Below are positions 9,817 through 18,825 of a DNA stretch of 64,000 bases, one piece after another. Made by a program: the position numbers and the translations under genes. The first letter of the stretch is position 1. Every line of letters begins with the position of its first letter. Below the pieces are notes generated by a model. The model searched no databases, was not told where the DNA came from, and worked only from the letters and a program-made list of their open reading frames with translations. The stretch lies in NCBI RefSeq assembly GCF_016894445.1, contig NZ_CP056775.1, positions 2,668,001 through 2,732,000 on the forward strand, given 5' to 3'. This stretch comes from Dyadobacter sandarakinus (GTDB lineage: Bacteria; Bacteroidota; Bacteroidia; Cytophagales; Spirosomataceae).

Positions 9817-10830
9817 TTATGATGATGCTCTGACAATCAGTGTGGTAGGTAATGTAATCACTTCTCCCGGCTTCTGAACCATCACAGGTTTTTGCAGCTT
9901 CTGCATCAGCGTATCGATCACTTTCTGGGCAATCGCCTCAATGGGCTGCGCGACAACCGTAATGCCCGGGCGGTGTATCCGGAACAGGTCGTGGTCGTCG
10001 AAGGAAACCATTGCAATGTCCTCCGGAATCCTCAGTCCCGACTGGTTGATAACTTCCAGACCTGCAATGCCGAGGTAATTGGTACCAAACACCACCGCAT
10101 CAAGCTGGTTTTCTGTAAGTATCCGGCTGATATCTTCCAGGTACTCCTCATGTCCCCATTTAAAAGGCACCGGAAATACATGCGTGGGGAGCCCGTGGTC
10201 AGCGATTGCTTTTTTGAAGCCGATAATGCGGTCCTCCTTTTCGGGATCATTCAGTGCCAGTGCAATAAGCCCGATGTTTTTAGCGCCCCGGCTGGCCAGG
10301 TGTTCCACTGCCTGATACATGCCGCCCTGGTTGTCGACCATCACCGCATCGATGCCGTCGTTGCCGAAGTACCTGTCAAATAAGACCACACTTTTGCCTT
10401 TTTCCAGCATGTCGCGTATCTCCTGCTCCATGCCCAGGGTAGGCGCGATAATACAGCCGTCGACACTCAGGGTCGAGAACATCGTCAGGAATTCCTTTCC
10501 GCGCATCACATCATTTTCCGTGCTGCAATACACGATTTTGTACCCGTTCCGGTATACCTTTTCTTCGATGAGCTTGGCAATGCTGGCATAAAACGGATTG
10601 GAAATATCTTCCACCATCAGACCGATGATGTTTGTACGCCCTGTACGCAGGCTTTGTGCAAACTGGTTGGGACGGTAGCCCAGGTTAGCCGCTTCTGCAA
10701 GTACTTTTTCCACCAGCGACTCACTGATCCGCTTTTCCTTCGCCTTGCCATTCAGAATGAATGATATGGTTGTTTTTGAAACGTTGAGCTTCCTGGCGAG
10801 GTCGCTCATGGATGGTTTCGGATCTGTCAT
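9817..10830 (-). CDS. LacI family transcriptional regulator
   Basis: A 337-residue sugar-responsive DNA-binding regulator. The N-terminal helix-turn-helix (SDLARKLNVSKTTISFILNG, about residues 9-28) and the hinge-helix region are followed by a periplasmic-binding-like effector domain (IIGLMVEDISNPFY onward). Its ATG overlaps the stop of the acetylesterase gene by one base (TAATG), so the two are translationally coupled inside the glycan operon. It probably controls this locus; two CG-centred repeats upstream of susC (21929-21966) are the best operator candidates. LacI regulators in Bacteroidota loci usually sense a released mono- or oligosaccharide; the ligand here is unknown. Confidence 0.93.
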   Translation of the reverse strand: MTDPKPSMSDLARKLNVSKTTISFILNGKAKEKRISESLVEKVLAEAANLGYRPNQFAQSLRTGRTNIIGLMVEDISNPFYASIAKLIEEKVYRNGYKIVYCSTENDVMRGKEFLTMFSTLSVDGCIIAPTLGMEQEIRDMLEKGKSVVLFDRYFGNDGIDAVMVDNQGGMYQAVEHLASRGAKNIGLIALALNDPEKEDRIIGFKKAIADHGLPTHVFPVPFKWGHEEYLEDISRILTENQLDAVVFGTNYLGIAGLEVINQSGLRIPEDIAMVSFDDHDLFRIHRPGITVVAQPIEAIAQKVIDTLMQKLQKPVMVQKPGEVITLPTTLIVRASS

Positions 10831-12323
10831 TACTTTTTAGGAGTGATCTCGGGCCAGTCGTCGCTGCGGAAGGGCAGTGCGGGCAGGCCGTCTTTGTTTT
10901 GTAAATTAGTTACCGGAAAATTGGTGAAAGCATACCTGACAGCCACCGGTCGCCTGACTTTCAAACTTGTTAAAATAATTCGGCCTCCTTCGATTTTTGC
11001 TGCCGCCGGGTAAAATTGCCTGTCGGCACCGGCTACGAAAAAGTGGGCGGGTGCTTTTCCGTCGTTGGTTTCAAGACCACCCCGGACAGTCTCCGGCCGG
11101 AAGTGTACCTGCACCTGCTGATTTTCAAATGTCGCATAGTCGAACTTTGGCCCCTGAAACGCAACTTCCATGAAGCCGTAAGTCCGGTTCAATGCCGTTT
11201 TTGCAAGGCGCACGCCAATCGGCTTTTTGTTTTTGGGATGCAGATCCCGGGACTCTCCTACGTCCATGGTTACGACCATTTCCGTATTTGCCAGCTTACT
11301 GACCTGCTCCTGCGCTTCCCGGAAAAACGCATAGTCAGCCAACGTGGCGTCGGCCATATCATACCAGAACGGAGCTACCTGTACGTAATAAAACGGCAGA
11401 TTGCCCTGGCCGAACCCGGCCCGCCAGCTTTGGATCATGGTTTGCGTGAGGTGCGTATAGCTTCCGCGCTCAGCGCGGTTGGACTCACCCTGGTACCAGA
11501 TAAATCCTTTGACCGACAGATTAACAAATGGATGGATGATCGCATTGTACAGCAAAAACGGGCGCGTGACTTTCTCAAAGGTAAACCCGCCATCGATTTT
11601 TTCCTGTGACTTAGGACTGTCAAGATAAGGTTGCAGATACACCCGGCTCAGCAACGTATCCGCGGCCAGTACCTCCTGCGGTACATAAGCCTGCGCCGCG
11701 GATGCGCCTATGCCTGTAAACACGAGGCCAACCGGCACATTTAGCCTGGCAAACAGCTCGCGCCCGAAATGATAGCCTACCGCACTGAACGTTCGCACAC
11801 TCGCTGGCGTGCATTCCTGCCAGGTGCCCCCGATGCTGTCCAACGGTTCATTGCTGAAATTGAGGCCGGCGCTGAACAAACGGACCTGCGGGTAATCAGC
11901 GGCAGGAACCTCCCGCGCTGAGTCGAGCGTTTCGTGCATTTTGAACTGCATATTCGACTGCCCGCTGCATATCCAGGTTTCACCAATCAGCACGTTATCC
12001 AGCAACCGTTTTTCATCGTCACTGGAAATGGTAATCCGGTGTCTGGTAAAATCCCCTTTTTTCGCCACAGGGACAGGAATGATCCCGATAAACCTGCTAT
12101 CTGCATCCGCTGTAACACGTACCGGCGAAGACATCCAGTCGGCCTGGATAGCGATGGTTGTTCCCGCAGGCGCATGGCCCCAGACTTTAAAAGGCTGATT
12201 CTGCTGAACCACCATGTTGCTTTGCAACACGGGGCTTAGTTTAAGCTTTTCACCTTCCCGGGCAAATAAAGCCGTGGAAAAGCAAAGCAGCAGGCAGATG
12301 ATTTTGAAACAGCGCATGGTCAT
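10830..12323 (-). CDS. Sialate O-acetylesterase (SGNH/SASA family)
   Basis: A 497-residue secreted esterase of the SASA/SGNH type, which removes O-acetyl groups from sialic acid or other sugars. The block GETWICSGQSNM (nucleophile Ser near residue 123) and GFIWYQGESN are diagnostic, and a DLHPKNK segment near residue 365 holds the probable catalytic Asp/His. Several in-frame ATGs exist between 12341 and 12317; 12323 gives MTMRCFKIICLLLCFSTALF, a good signal peptide, with room for a ribosome site after the upstream stop at 12343. It sits between the GH38-like gene and lacI in one operon. De-acetylation would unblock glycans for the mannosidases; whether the substrate is sialic acid or acetyl-mannose is not visible. 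Confidence 0.87.
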   Translation of the reverse strand: MTMRCFKIICLLLCFSTALFAREGEKLKLSPVLQSNMVVQQNQPFKVWGHAPAGTTIAIQADWMSSPVRVTADADSRFIGIIPVPVAKKGDFTRHRITISSDDEKRLLDNVLIGETWICSGQSNMQFKMHETLDSAREVPAADYPQVRLFSAGLNFSNEPLDSIGGTWQECTPASVRTFSAVGYHFGRELFARLNVPVGLVFTGIGASAAQAYVPQEVLAADTLLSRVYLQPYLDSPKSQEKIDGGFTFEKVTRPFLLYNAIIHPFVNLSVKGFIWYQGESNRAERGSYTHLTQTMIQSWRAGFGQGNLPFYYVQVAPFWYDMADATLADYAFFREAQEQVSKLANTEMVVTMDVGESRDLHPKNKKPIGVRLAKTALNRTYGFMEVAFQGPKFDYATFENQQVQVHFRPETVRGGLETNDGKAPAHFFVAGADRQFYPAAAKIEGGRIILTSLKVRRPVAVRYAFTNFPVTNLQNKDGLPALPFRSDDWPEITPKK

Positions 12324-12342
12324 TGCTGCAAAAGTAAGCATA

Positions 12343-14913
12343 TCAGTCAGCTACAAAGTTTTTTAAACGAAGGGTACGGATCCCGAACCGCGGCATGGCC
12401 ACGTTGAGTATGGTACTTTTATTTTCATTTTGCAAAGACAGATCTTCCCTGACCTTCCCATTGAGCTCCACCAATGCTGCCGCGCCGGCACTACCGCCCA
12501 GCTTTACTTTTTTTGTACGTGCATCACCAGCTGCATTGTACAGCCTGACGAGCAGATCGTCACCCTCAAACAAGGTTGATGTGACCTGGTAACCCGTCCC
12601 GCTTACGTCTACGAGCGACTTTTCAGCAGCTTTGTCCGCACCGGCAAGGAATGCAAATGCGGGTTCATGCCAGTCTGTTACTTCTGCTGCAATGCCTGCT
12701 GTATCCCACTTGCCTGCGTGCGGCACAAGGGCATAGCGCATGTGGGTCGGGCCGGTCAGGGTGTGGTTTCGGCCCCAGAGGCCTGCACCTGAGTATTGTA
12801 CATTCAGTCCCAGTGGAAAATCTTCGCCGTGCGTATAAGTTGTGGTTTGGTCTGAAAGCAGGGCAAGGCCCATGTTTTTATCAGCATCGTACAGATCCAC
12901 CCAGCTGACCATCAGGTTGTGCTTGATACTGTCCCAGCGGCTGAAAAATGTATTTTCCAGCTTACTTTCGGTTACGTCAAATGGTGCATCCTTGTAAATT
13001 TTTCCTGATTTAAAATTGACAGGAAACAAGGCGAGAAGCTTCTGACTATCGTCGTAAAAAGGCTTCTGGTACTCTTTCGGATCCAGCTTTTCGTGCTGTT
13101 TGTAGCTGCTCCCGATACCGGTATTGACTTTCCAGTCCAGTTCCAGGGTGCATGCAATCTTGCGGTCACCCTGTTTAAGCGTAATGGTCTGTATAAAAGG
13201 ATTGGATAGCAGCGCGCCTTTGATCTGTGCCGTCACAACAAGCGGACCGTTTTCTATCAGGGTGATCGTGACCGGATTTTCTGCCGTCGAGTGATACCCG
13301 CCCTGATCAAAGAAATTACCCCGCAGCTCATGGAATGCGCGTTCACTGTTCGGATCGACAAACTCCCGGTTACCCATCGTTTTCACGACCAGACTTTTGA
13401 TCGTGCCGCCTTTTGTTTTGTCCAGAATCAGCTTGTAATGATCATTTTCCAGAATCACATCGCCCGAAGCCGCTACCGAAGCTTTTGCACCTGCTGTTTT
13501 CGAAGGTTTTTTCTTTATCAACCTGTATTGGCTCAAACCCATTGCCGGAACCGAAGCCCTGAAATAAAGCTGCCTGGCGGCACCAGGCTGCACGGGTACT
13601 TCCCTGTTTTTGTGATCTGTCAGCGTAAATGCATTTGCGTCCATGCCGCCGGGCAGTTGGAGGGCTACATTCCCGGTTTTTGGATTTCCGGTCGTATTGT
13701 AAACACTCACATATTCCTGCCCTCCCGCATTCGGGTTCTTTTGAGCGCCCGCTGTGATGATGCGGTCGCTGATCTGGTCTGTGGTGTCTGTCCATACCAC
13801 TACCTTGTCAGCCCAGGTATTTCCCTTTTTACCATTATAAGGCACGATCCAGCAGTCGTGGTGCTGCGAGAGCATGAGCGTGCGCCAGGCTTCGTCGATG
13901 CGCGCCTGCGGCCAGGGTGTATGGTTGTAAATTTTGTTGAAAGCCGCCATTTTCTCGGCCATGATGATCTTGTTTTCCGAGACGCGGACCTGCTGGGCGA
14001 TCTTTTGCAAAACCTGCGAGCCCCAGACCAGGCTCACCTGCATATCTTCCTGCGTGAAGTGCCAGTCCTGGCCGGCTTGCCCGACTGATGTGTTAGCGAA
14101 ATAGTCGCGCCAGGTTTTGTACTCGGTTGGCTGGTAGCCCCGGTCGCCGTTTCCGATCCACGGACCGTTTTTCCAGCCGGCATCCTGCAGGGTCATGGCC
14201 ACGGGGTTCTTAATGCCCGATTTCAGTGCATTGCTGATGTATGCCGGTGAATTGGTCCATCCTTCGGTCTGCCAGGTAGAATTGGGTTCAAGACCTTCGC
14301 TGGCATAGCGCGGAACGGTCGTAATGCGCGAGCTGTCGGGCCCTACCCAGTTGACCAGCTCGCCGCCAAATGCGCGCGTGTAGCCGCCCCAGCAGGTATT
14401 CGGATTTTTCAGTGAGGCATAACGGTACCCGAACGAGTTCAGGATCTGCGGCAGGGCGCTGGTAAAGCAGGGTTCTTCCGAGGAATAGGTGGTAAATACA
14501 GCACCCGGAAAATACTGGCGTACCTTTTTCATGCCATAGTGAAAATGCCGGATAATGCTTTCCCCGGACACATTATAGAAGTAGCTCTGGCCGTAAGCCG
14601 GGCTCACGTATTCAATGCGGCCGGTAAGGGATTGATCCGCAAAAAGCTTCTGAAACGCCGCCAGTGCCTCAGGTTCCCGTACCTTCACCGAATCCCACGT
14701 TTCAGGCTCAATTTCAAGGTTGATTTTCCAGAATGGGTTCTGGTTCAGCTGGTCTACCACAAACTGCGTATAACCCACCGGATAATGCCCGTACACGCCG
14801 CCATGATAGCCATCGATAAAGTATGCCTTCTGAGCATGCGCTCCGATGGCCAGAAATACCATCGGAACGATAACAATTAAAGGGTTCAGGAATAGTAAAA
14901 GGGACTTTTTCAA
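12343..14913 (-). CDS. GH38-like glycoside hydrolase, atypical active site
   Basis: An 856-residue secreted protein resembling GH38 alpha-mannosidases and their relatives. It starts at TTG (14913), which gives the signal peptide MKKSLLLFLNPLIVIVPMVF; no ATG would preserve it. The N-terminal region shows FWKINLEIEPETWDSV and a helical stretch LMLSQHHDCWIVP that matches the GH38 middle domain, followed by beta-sandwich domains (about residues 480-850). The usual nucleophile motif (DPFGHS-like) is not present; the equivalent place reads SSEEPCFTSALPQIL. Either a different acid serves or this is a divergent subfamily. It lies 28 bases after a GH92 gene and 1-19 bases before the acetylesterase, so it acts on the same glycan. 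Confidence 0.72.
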   Translation of the reverse strand: MKKSLLLFLNPLIVIVPMVFLAIGAHAQKAYFIDGYHGGVYGHYPVGYTQFVVDQLNQNPFWKINLEIEPETWDSVKVREPEALAAFQKLFADQSLTGRIEYVSPAYGQSYFYNVSGESIIRHFHYGMKKVRQYFPGAVFTTYSSEEPCFTSALPQILNSFGYRYASLKNPNTCWGGYTRAFGGELVNWVGPDSSRITTVPRYASEGLEPNSTWQTEGWTNSPAYISNALKSGIKNPVAMTLQDAGWKNGPWIGNGDRGYQPTEYKTWRDYFANTSVGQAGQDWHFTQEDMQVSLVWGSQVLQKIAQQVRVSENKIIMAEKMAAFNKIYNHTPWPQARIDEAWRTLMLSQHHDCWIVPYNGKKGNTWADKVVVWTDTTDQISDRIITAGAQKNPNAGGQEYVSVYNTTGNPKTGNVALQLPGGMDANAFTLTDHKNREVPVQPGAARQLYFRASVPAMGLSQYRLIKKKPSKTAGAKASVAASGDVILENDHYKLILDKTKGGTIKSLVVKTMGNREFVDPNSERAFHELRGNFFDQGGYHSTAENPVTITLIENGPLVVTAQIKGALLSNPFIQTITLKQGDRKIACTLELDWKVNTGIGSSYKQHEKLDPKEYQKPFYDDSQKLLALFPVNFKSGKIYKDAPFDVTESKLENTFFSRWDSIKHNLMVSWVDLYDADKNMGLALLSDQTTTYTHGEDFPLGLNVQYSGAGLWGRNHTLTGPTHMRYALVPHAGKWDTAGIAAEVTDWHEPAFAFLAGADKAAEKSLVDVSGTGYQVTSTLFEGDDLLVRLYNAAGDARTKKVKLGGSAGAAALVELNGKVREDLSLQNENKSTILNVAMPRFGIRTLRLKNFVAD

Positions 14914-14941
14914 GGTTCAGGATTAAGGTTAAGGGTAGGAA

Positions 14942-17284
14942 TCAGTCGCCGAATTGCTGGTTGGGTTCAGGTCCCATGGTCAGTTCCAGTGTACCTCCGG
15001 CAGAAATGTCCTTGTAGTCGAGATAGCATTTATCATAAGCTTTACCATTCAGTTTGGCACGCTGGATGTACAGGTTCGCAGGTGAGTTGCCGTGAGCGAT
15101 GATGGTAAACTGTTTTCCTGTGGCAAAATCAGGATCCAGACGAACCGTTACTTCTTCAAACACCGGACTGGTGATCTCAAAGCGGCTGTTGCCCGGACAA
15201 ACCTGGTAAAGCCCGCTGGCTGCCAGCACATACCAGGCCGACATTTGTCCTACGTCCTCATTCCCCACCAACCCTTCCACAGAATTATGGTAAGCCCGCC
15301 GGCATATAGCACGCGTCCATTTCTGCGTGAGCCAGGGTTTTCCTACGTGGTTGAAAAGGAAGGGAACATGGTGTACCGGCTCATTGGCGTGGTTGTAGTA
15401 GTCGTTCCACATCATATTTTCAGGTACTTTTTCAAAAAACGTGGTCAGGTCGGAGGCGACTTTTTCAGGCCCGCCCATCAGTGCGACCATACCCGGGATG
15501 TCCTGCGGCACAAACCAACCCTGCTGGTAGGCGTTGGCCTCGATACTGCCGTACCATTGTTTCAGCCGGCCCCCGTCGGGCCAGGACTGCCAGTTGCCGC
15601 TTTTATCTTTCGGCCTGAACCAGCCTTTTTCCGGATCAAAGATGTTCCGGTAGCTCTGTCCGCGTTTTTCAAAGACGGCGGCTACGTCCGTTTTGCCCAG
15701 TGATCTGGCCAGGGTTGCCGTGCACCACTCTGTATAGGCGTATTCGAGGGTATTTGAAATTCCGAAAGGCTCTACGGTATAGCCGCGTTCCCCATTACCA
15801 AACTGATTGCTGGTTTGTACGGCATACTGCAATGCTTTTTCCTTATCAAAACGCGCGATGCCCTTTGCATTGGCATCTGCAATGACCGAAAGGGCCGGAT
15901 TACCGATCATGCAGCCGCTGTATGCATTGAGCATTTCCCAGCGTTCGAGGTAAGTTTTCTTCCGCTCGTCGGCCAGGGAAAGCAATGAGCTCACCACATC
16001 ATTCACGAGCCGGGGATGGATAATCGATTGTAACGGAAACTGGCTTCGGAACACATCCCAGCCGCTGAAAATCGTACGGCGGGTATAATCAGCAGAGGTG
16101 TGCACCTTGCCATCGCCACCCGTGAAGCTGCCGTCGGCATCGGCAAACATGCGCGGATCGATCATCGTGTGGTAGAGCGCCGTGTAGAAAATGCGTTTTT
16201 CCTCGTCACTGCCGCCAGCAATGGTCATGGCGCTGAGTGCCTGGTTCCAAAGAGCGACGGCCTGCCGGTGGAGCCCGTCAAAATCCCAGCTGCTGATCTC
16301 CTTTTCCAGGTTTTTCCGGGCACCGTCCATGCTCACAAACGATATGCCCGATTTGAACAGGATCTGATCATTTTTCTCAGTATTATATTCTGCAAACACA
16401 CCTATATGATCACCTTCCAGCTCAGTCACCGAGTCGAGCACCGCTGCCTTGGCAACCTGCTCCTGGTAGCGCCTGCTTTCAACGTCTTCACGCTTGCGTT
16501 TCCAGTTTTTGGGAATGTCGGCTTTCCAGGCGCCCAGTTTTTTGAAAGGCTTGCTGAACTGCGCGTAGAAGTAAACCGTGTACTCGGCATGACCATCGCC
16601 ATTGCCCCAGCCGCCGCCCTCAGGCGTACATTGCATCCAGCCTCTGATCGTGTGATCATTTACCACCTGCACGTACTGACGCGTGGACGTACCTCCTACC
16701 CGTCGCGCCAGGTCGATCTGCACGCATGACTTTTCGTTTTGCGGGAACGTGAAACGCAGCATGCCGCTATGCGGAGCGGCGGTCATTTCAGCACGGATGC
16801 CGTAATCGGTGAGCGTGGCGGCATAATATCCGGCAGATGCTTTCTCATCTTTTTTGGAGTACCCGGAGCGGTAACCGCTTCCTGCAACACCTTCCTGCCC
16901 ACGCGCGGTGCGCAGAGGTCCGGCAGCAGGCATCACGAGCAGGTTGCCCAGGTCACCATACCACCCTACGCCGCTCATCTGGGTAAATGCGAAGCCTTCA
17001 ATGGAAGTATGCTCAAAGCTGTAACCCGAACCATTGTCGCCTCCGGTGATGGTATTGGGACTTACCTGCACGAGACCGTATGGTGTAGTCGCGCCCGGAA
17101 ACGTTTTTCCCAACCCATGGTAAACCCCGGCTTTGCCTGTGCTGGTACTTGCGCCGATCAGTGGGTTGACGTATTCGGCCGGGGCAGGTTCCTGCCGGCC
17201 TGCCGCTTTGTCCGGTTCGTGCCGGGAGCCGCAGGCAGACAACAGGCCGAGTACGGCCGCACAGGCGATGATCCTGTATTTCAT
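14942..17284 (-). CDS. GH92 family alpha-1,2-mannosidase, lipoprotein
   Basis: A 780-residue lipoprotein of GH92. The motifs are canonical: HANEPVHHVPFLFN (calcium and substrate site), EANAYQQGWFVPQD with the likely acid Glu, and GNEDVGQMSAWYVL. The lipobox is LLSAC in MKYRIIACAAVLGLLSAC. An upstream in-frame ATG at 17323 lies inside the loop of the terminator that follows susD, so its extra 13 codons are not credible and the ATG at 17284 is used. GH92 enzymes remove terminal alpha-mannose from high-mannose N-glycans or yeast mannan. The intact motifs contrast with the altered GH92 copy at 96-2462. It is the first gene after the terminator and begins the enzyme part of the operon. Confidence 0.93.
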   Translation of the reverse strand: MKYRIIACAAVLGLLSACGSRHEPDKAAGRQEPAPAEYVNPLIGASTSTGKAGVYHGLGKTFPGATTPYGLVQVSPNTITGGDNGSGYSFEHTSIEGFAFTQMSGVGWYGDLGNLLVMPAAGPLRTARGQEGVAGSGYRSGYSKKDEKASAGYYAATLTDYGIRAEMTAAPHSGMLRFTFPQNEKSCVQIDLARRVGGTSTRQYVQVVNDHTIRGWMQCTPEGGGWGNGDGHAEYTVYFYAQFSKPFKKLGAWKADIPKNWKRKREDVESRRYQEQVAKAAVLDSVTELEGDHIGVFAEYNTEKNDQILFKSGISFVSMDGARKNLEKEISSWDFDGLHRQAVALWNQALSAMTIAGGSDEEKRIFYTALYHTMIDPRMFADADGSFTGGDGKVHTSADYTRRTIFSGWDVFRSQFPLQSIIHPRLVNDVVSSLLSLADERKKTYLERWEMLNAYSGCMIGNPALSVIADANAKGIARFDKEKALQYAVQTSNQFGNGERGYTVEPFGISNTLEYAYTEWCTATLARSLGKTDVAAVFEKRGQSYRNIFDPEKGWFRPKDKSGNWQSWPDGGRLKQWYGSIEANAYQQGWFVPQDIPGMVALMGGPEKVASDLTTFFEKVPENMMWNDYYNHANEPVHHVPFLFNHVGKPWLTQKWTRAICRRAYHNSVEGLVGNEDVGQMSAWYVLAASGLYQVCPGNSRFEITSPVFEEVTVRLDPDFATGKQFTIIAHGNSPANLYIQRAKLNGKAYDKCYLDYKDISAGGTLELTMGPEPNQQFGD

Positions 17285-17302
17285 TTGCTGTTTTATCTTA
17301 GG

Positions 17303-17335
17303 AAAAAAAACCGGGACACTCATGCAGCGTCCCGG
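17303..17335 (-). terminator. Intrinsic terminator after susD
   Basis: On the minus strand a GC-rich stem CCGGGAC/GTCCCGG (17335-17329 with 17317-17311) with an 11-base loop is followed by eight Ts (17310-17303). It lies just after the susD stop (17349) and before the GH92 start (17284). It could end or attenuate susCD transcripts, giving more susCD than enzyme mRNA. Confidence 0.85.
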
Positions 17336-17348
17336 CCCATGTAATTGC

Positions 17349-18800
17349 TCAATAACCAGGATTCTGCGGAAGTTGCGGATTCACGTCGCGCTCGCGCTGC
17401 GGCAGCGGGAAGAGGTAGTAAATCGGTTTGACGGTGATGGACTTCGCTTTTTGCACTTTGCCTTCCAGCATGCCCGTCCGCACGAGATCATACCAGCGGT
17501 GTCCTTCTGCGACAAATTCTTTCCTGCGCTGGTCAAGGATTTCTTCTTTCAAAGCAGCACCGGTCAGATTGACTTCGGTGAGCTTTGCTCTTTTACGTAC
17601 CATATTCACATACTGGTTGGCTACGGCAGTGTTTCCAAGTTCTGCCTGTGCCTCGGCATAGGTCAGCAGCACATCCGGGTAGCGGATCACCGGAAAATCC
17701 TGCTGCGAGTCGCCGGCAACGGGCTCGGCGGTACGGTCCCAGTATTTTTGAATGTAAATATCATTCAGCTTGATGGTCGCGCCTTTGTCATTTACAAACT
17801 CTGTCAGGAAAGTCACTTTTTTGCGCTCATCCTCGTCTGTAAATGCATTGTACAGATCTTTAGTAGCAGCCTGCCAGCCCTGCGTATTGCGGATTCCCGA
17901 AATTTCCCTCGAAAGCTCCGGCGGCAGCAGACGCACGTTAAACTGGCCAAATTCCCAGAAAGAAATACTTCCGCCCCCGTCGCCAAAGCTGACCGAGAAA
18001 AGTGCTTCTTTACCGTTTCGGTTGGTATGCCTGAATACGTCTGCAAAATTTTCCCAGAGCGCATACTTATTAGACTGGATTACCTCCAGTGCTTTTACCG
18101 ATGCATTCTGAAAATCTTTCCGTGTGAGATACACTTTTGCCAGCAATGCTTTTGCAGCCCCGCTCGTGGCGCGGCCTTCCTGGATGGCGCCGTCAAGCGG
18201 TAAATCCTCAGCAGCCTGCAAGTCACTGATGATCTGTGCATATACCGCATCGGTATCCGATACTTCCGGGTTCAGCGGCTCTTCTTCCTTTACCAGCAAA
18301 GGTACATTGCCAAACATCCTGACCAGGTTGAAATAGGCCAGCGCCCGCAGGAATCTGGCTTCATTGACGAGCCTGCTTTTCAGGGTTTCGTCCATATCAA
18401 TCGGCGGAATGCGCTCGATGGCAATGTTGGCCAGGGTGATGGTTTTGTAGTGAATGCGCCAGATCGTACTCACATTACCGTTTTCCGCATTCCACGAAAA
18501 CGTAGCCAGCTGATCGTTTGCAATAGCCCCCTCCTGCTTGTTGATCAGCTCGTCGGAGGCCAGCCCTGCTGCAATCCAGGTGGTACTATGGTAAATGCCT
18601 TCTGGCCCGGATGAGGTGGAGCCCAGATTGGAATACACCGAATTGACGGCCGCAGTAGCATCTTCCGCAGTCTGGTAAAAACGGTCCTGCGCAATGCGGT
18701 CTTGCGGATCTTCTTTAAGAAAGTCCTCGCAGGAGCTGAGCCAGAGCAATGCAGTTGCCAGGATCAGTCCGGATGTTTTGATGAGGTTATATTTTTTCAT
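17349..18800 (-). CDS. susD: SusD/RagB family nutrient-binding outer-membrane lipoprotein
   Basis: A 483-residue surface lipoprotein that caps a SusC transporter and binds the incoming glycan. Features are the lipobox LLWLSSC (Cys near residue 24), DPQDRIAQDRFYQTAEDATAAV, the TPR-like helical core (ARFLRALAYFNLVRMFG) and the C-terminal RRKEFVAEGHRWYDLVRTG and YLFPLPQRERDVNPQL segments typical of the family. Length is normal. It is 25 bases downstream of susC. The gene symbol is used generically; the cargo is inferred to be a mannose-rich glycan from the neighbouring GH92 and GH38-like genes. Confidence 0.95.
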   Translation of the reverse strand: MKKYNLIKTSGLILATALLWLSSCEDFLKEDPQDRIAQDRFYQTAEDATAAVNSVYSNLGSTSSGPEGIYHSTTWIAAGLASDELINKQEGAIANDQLATFSWNAENGNVSTIWRIHYKTITLANIAIERIPPIDMDETLKSRLVNEARFLRALAYFNLVRMFGNVPLLVKEEEPLNPEVSDTDAVYAQIISDLQAAEDLPLDGAIQEGRATSGAAKALLAKVYLTRKDFQNASVKALEVIQSNKYALWENFADVFRHTNRNGKEALFSVSFGDGGGSISFWEFGQFNVRLLPPELSREISGIRNTQGWQAATKDLYNAFTDEDERKKVTFLTEFVNDKGATIKLNDIYIQKYWDRTAEPVAGDSQQDFPVIRYPDVLLTYAEAQAELGNTAVANQYVNMVRKRAKLTEVNLTGAALKEEILDQRRKEFVAEGHRWYDLVRTGMLEGKVQKAKSITVKPIYYLFPLPQRERDVNPQLPQNPGY

Positions 18801-18825
18801 TGCATTGGTTAAAATCTGATTGAAA

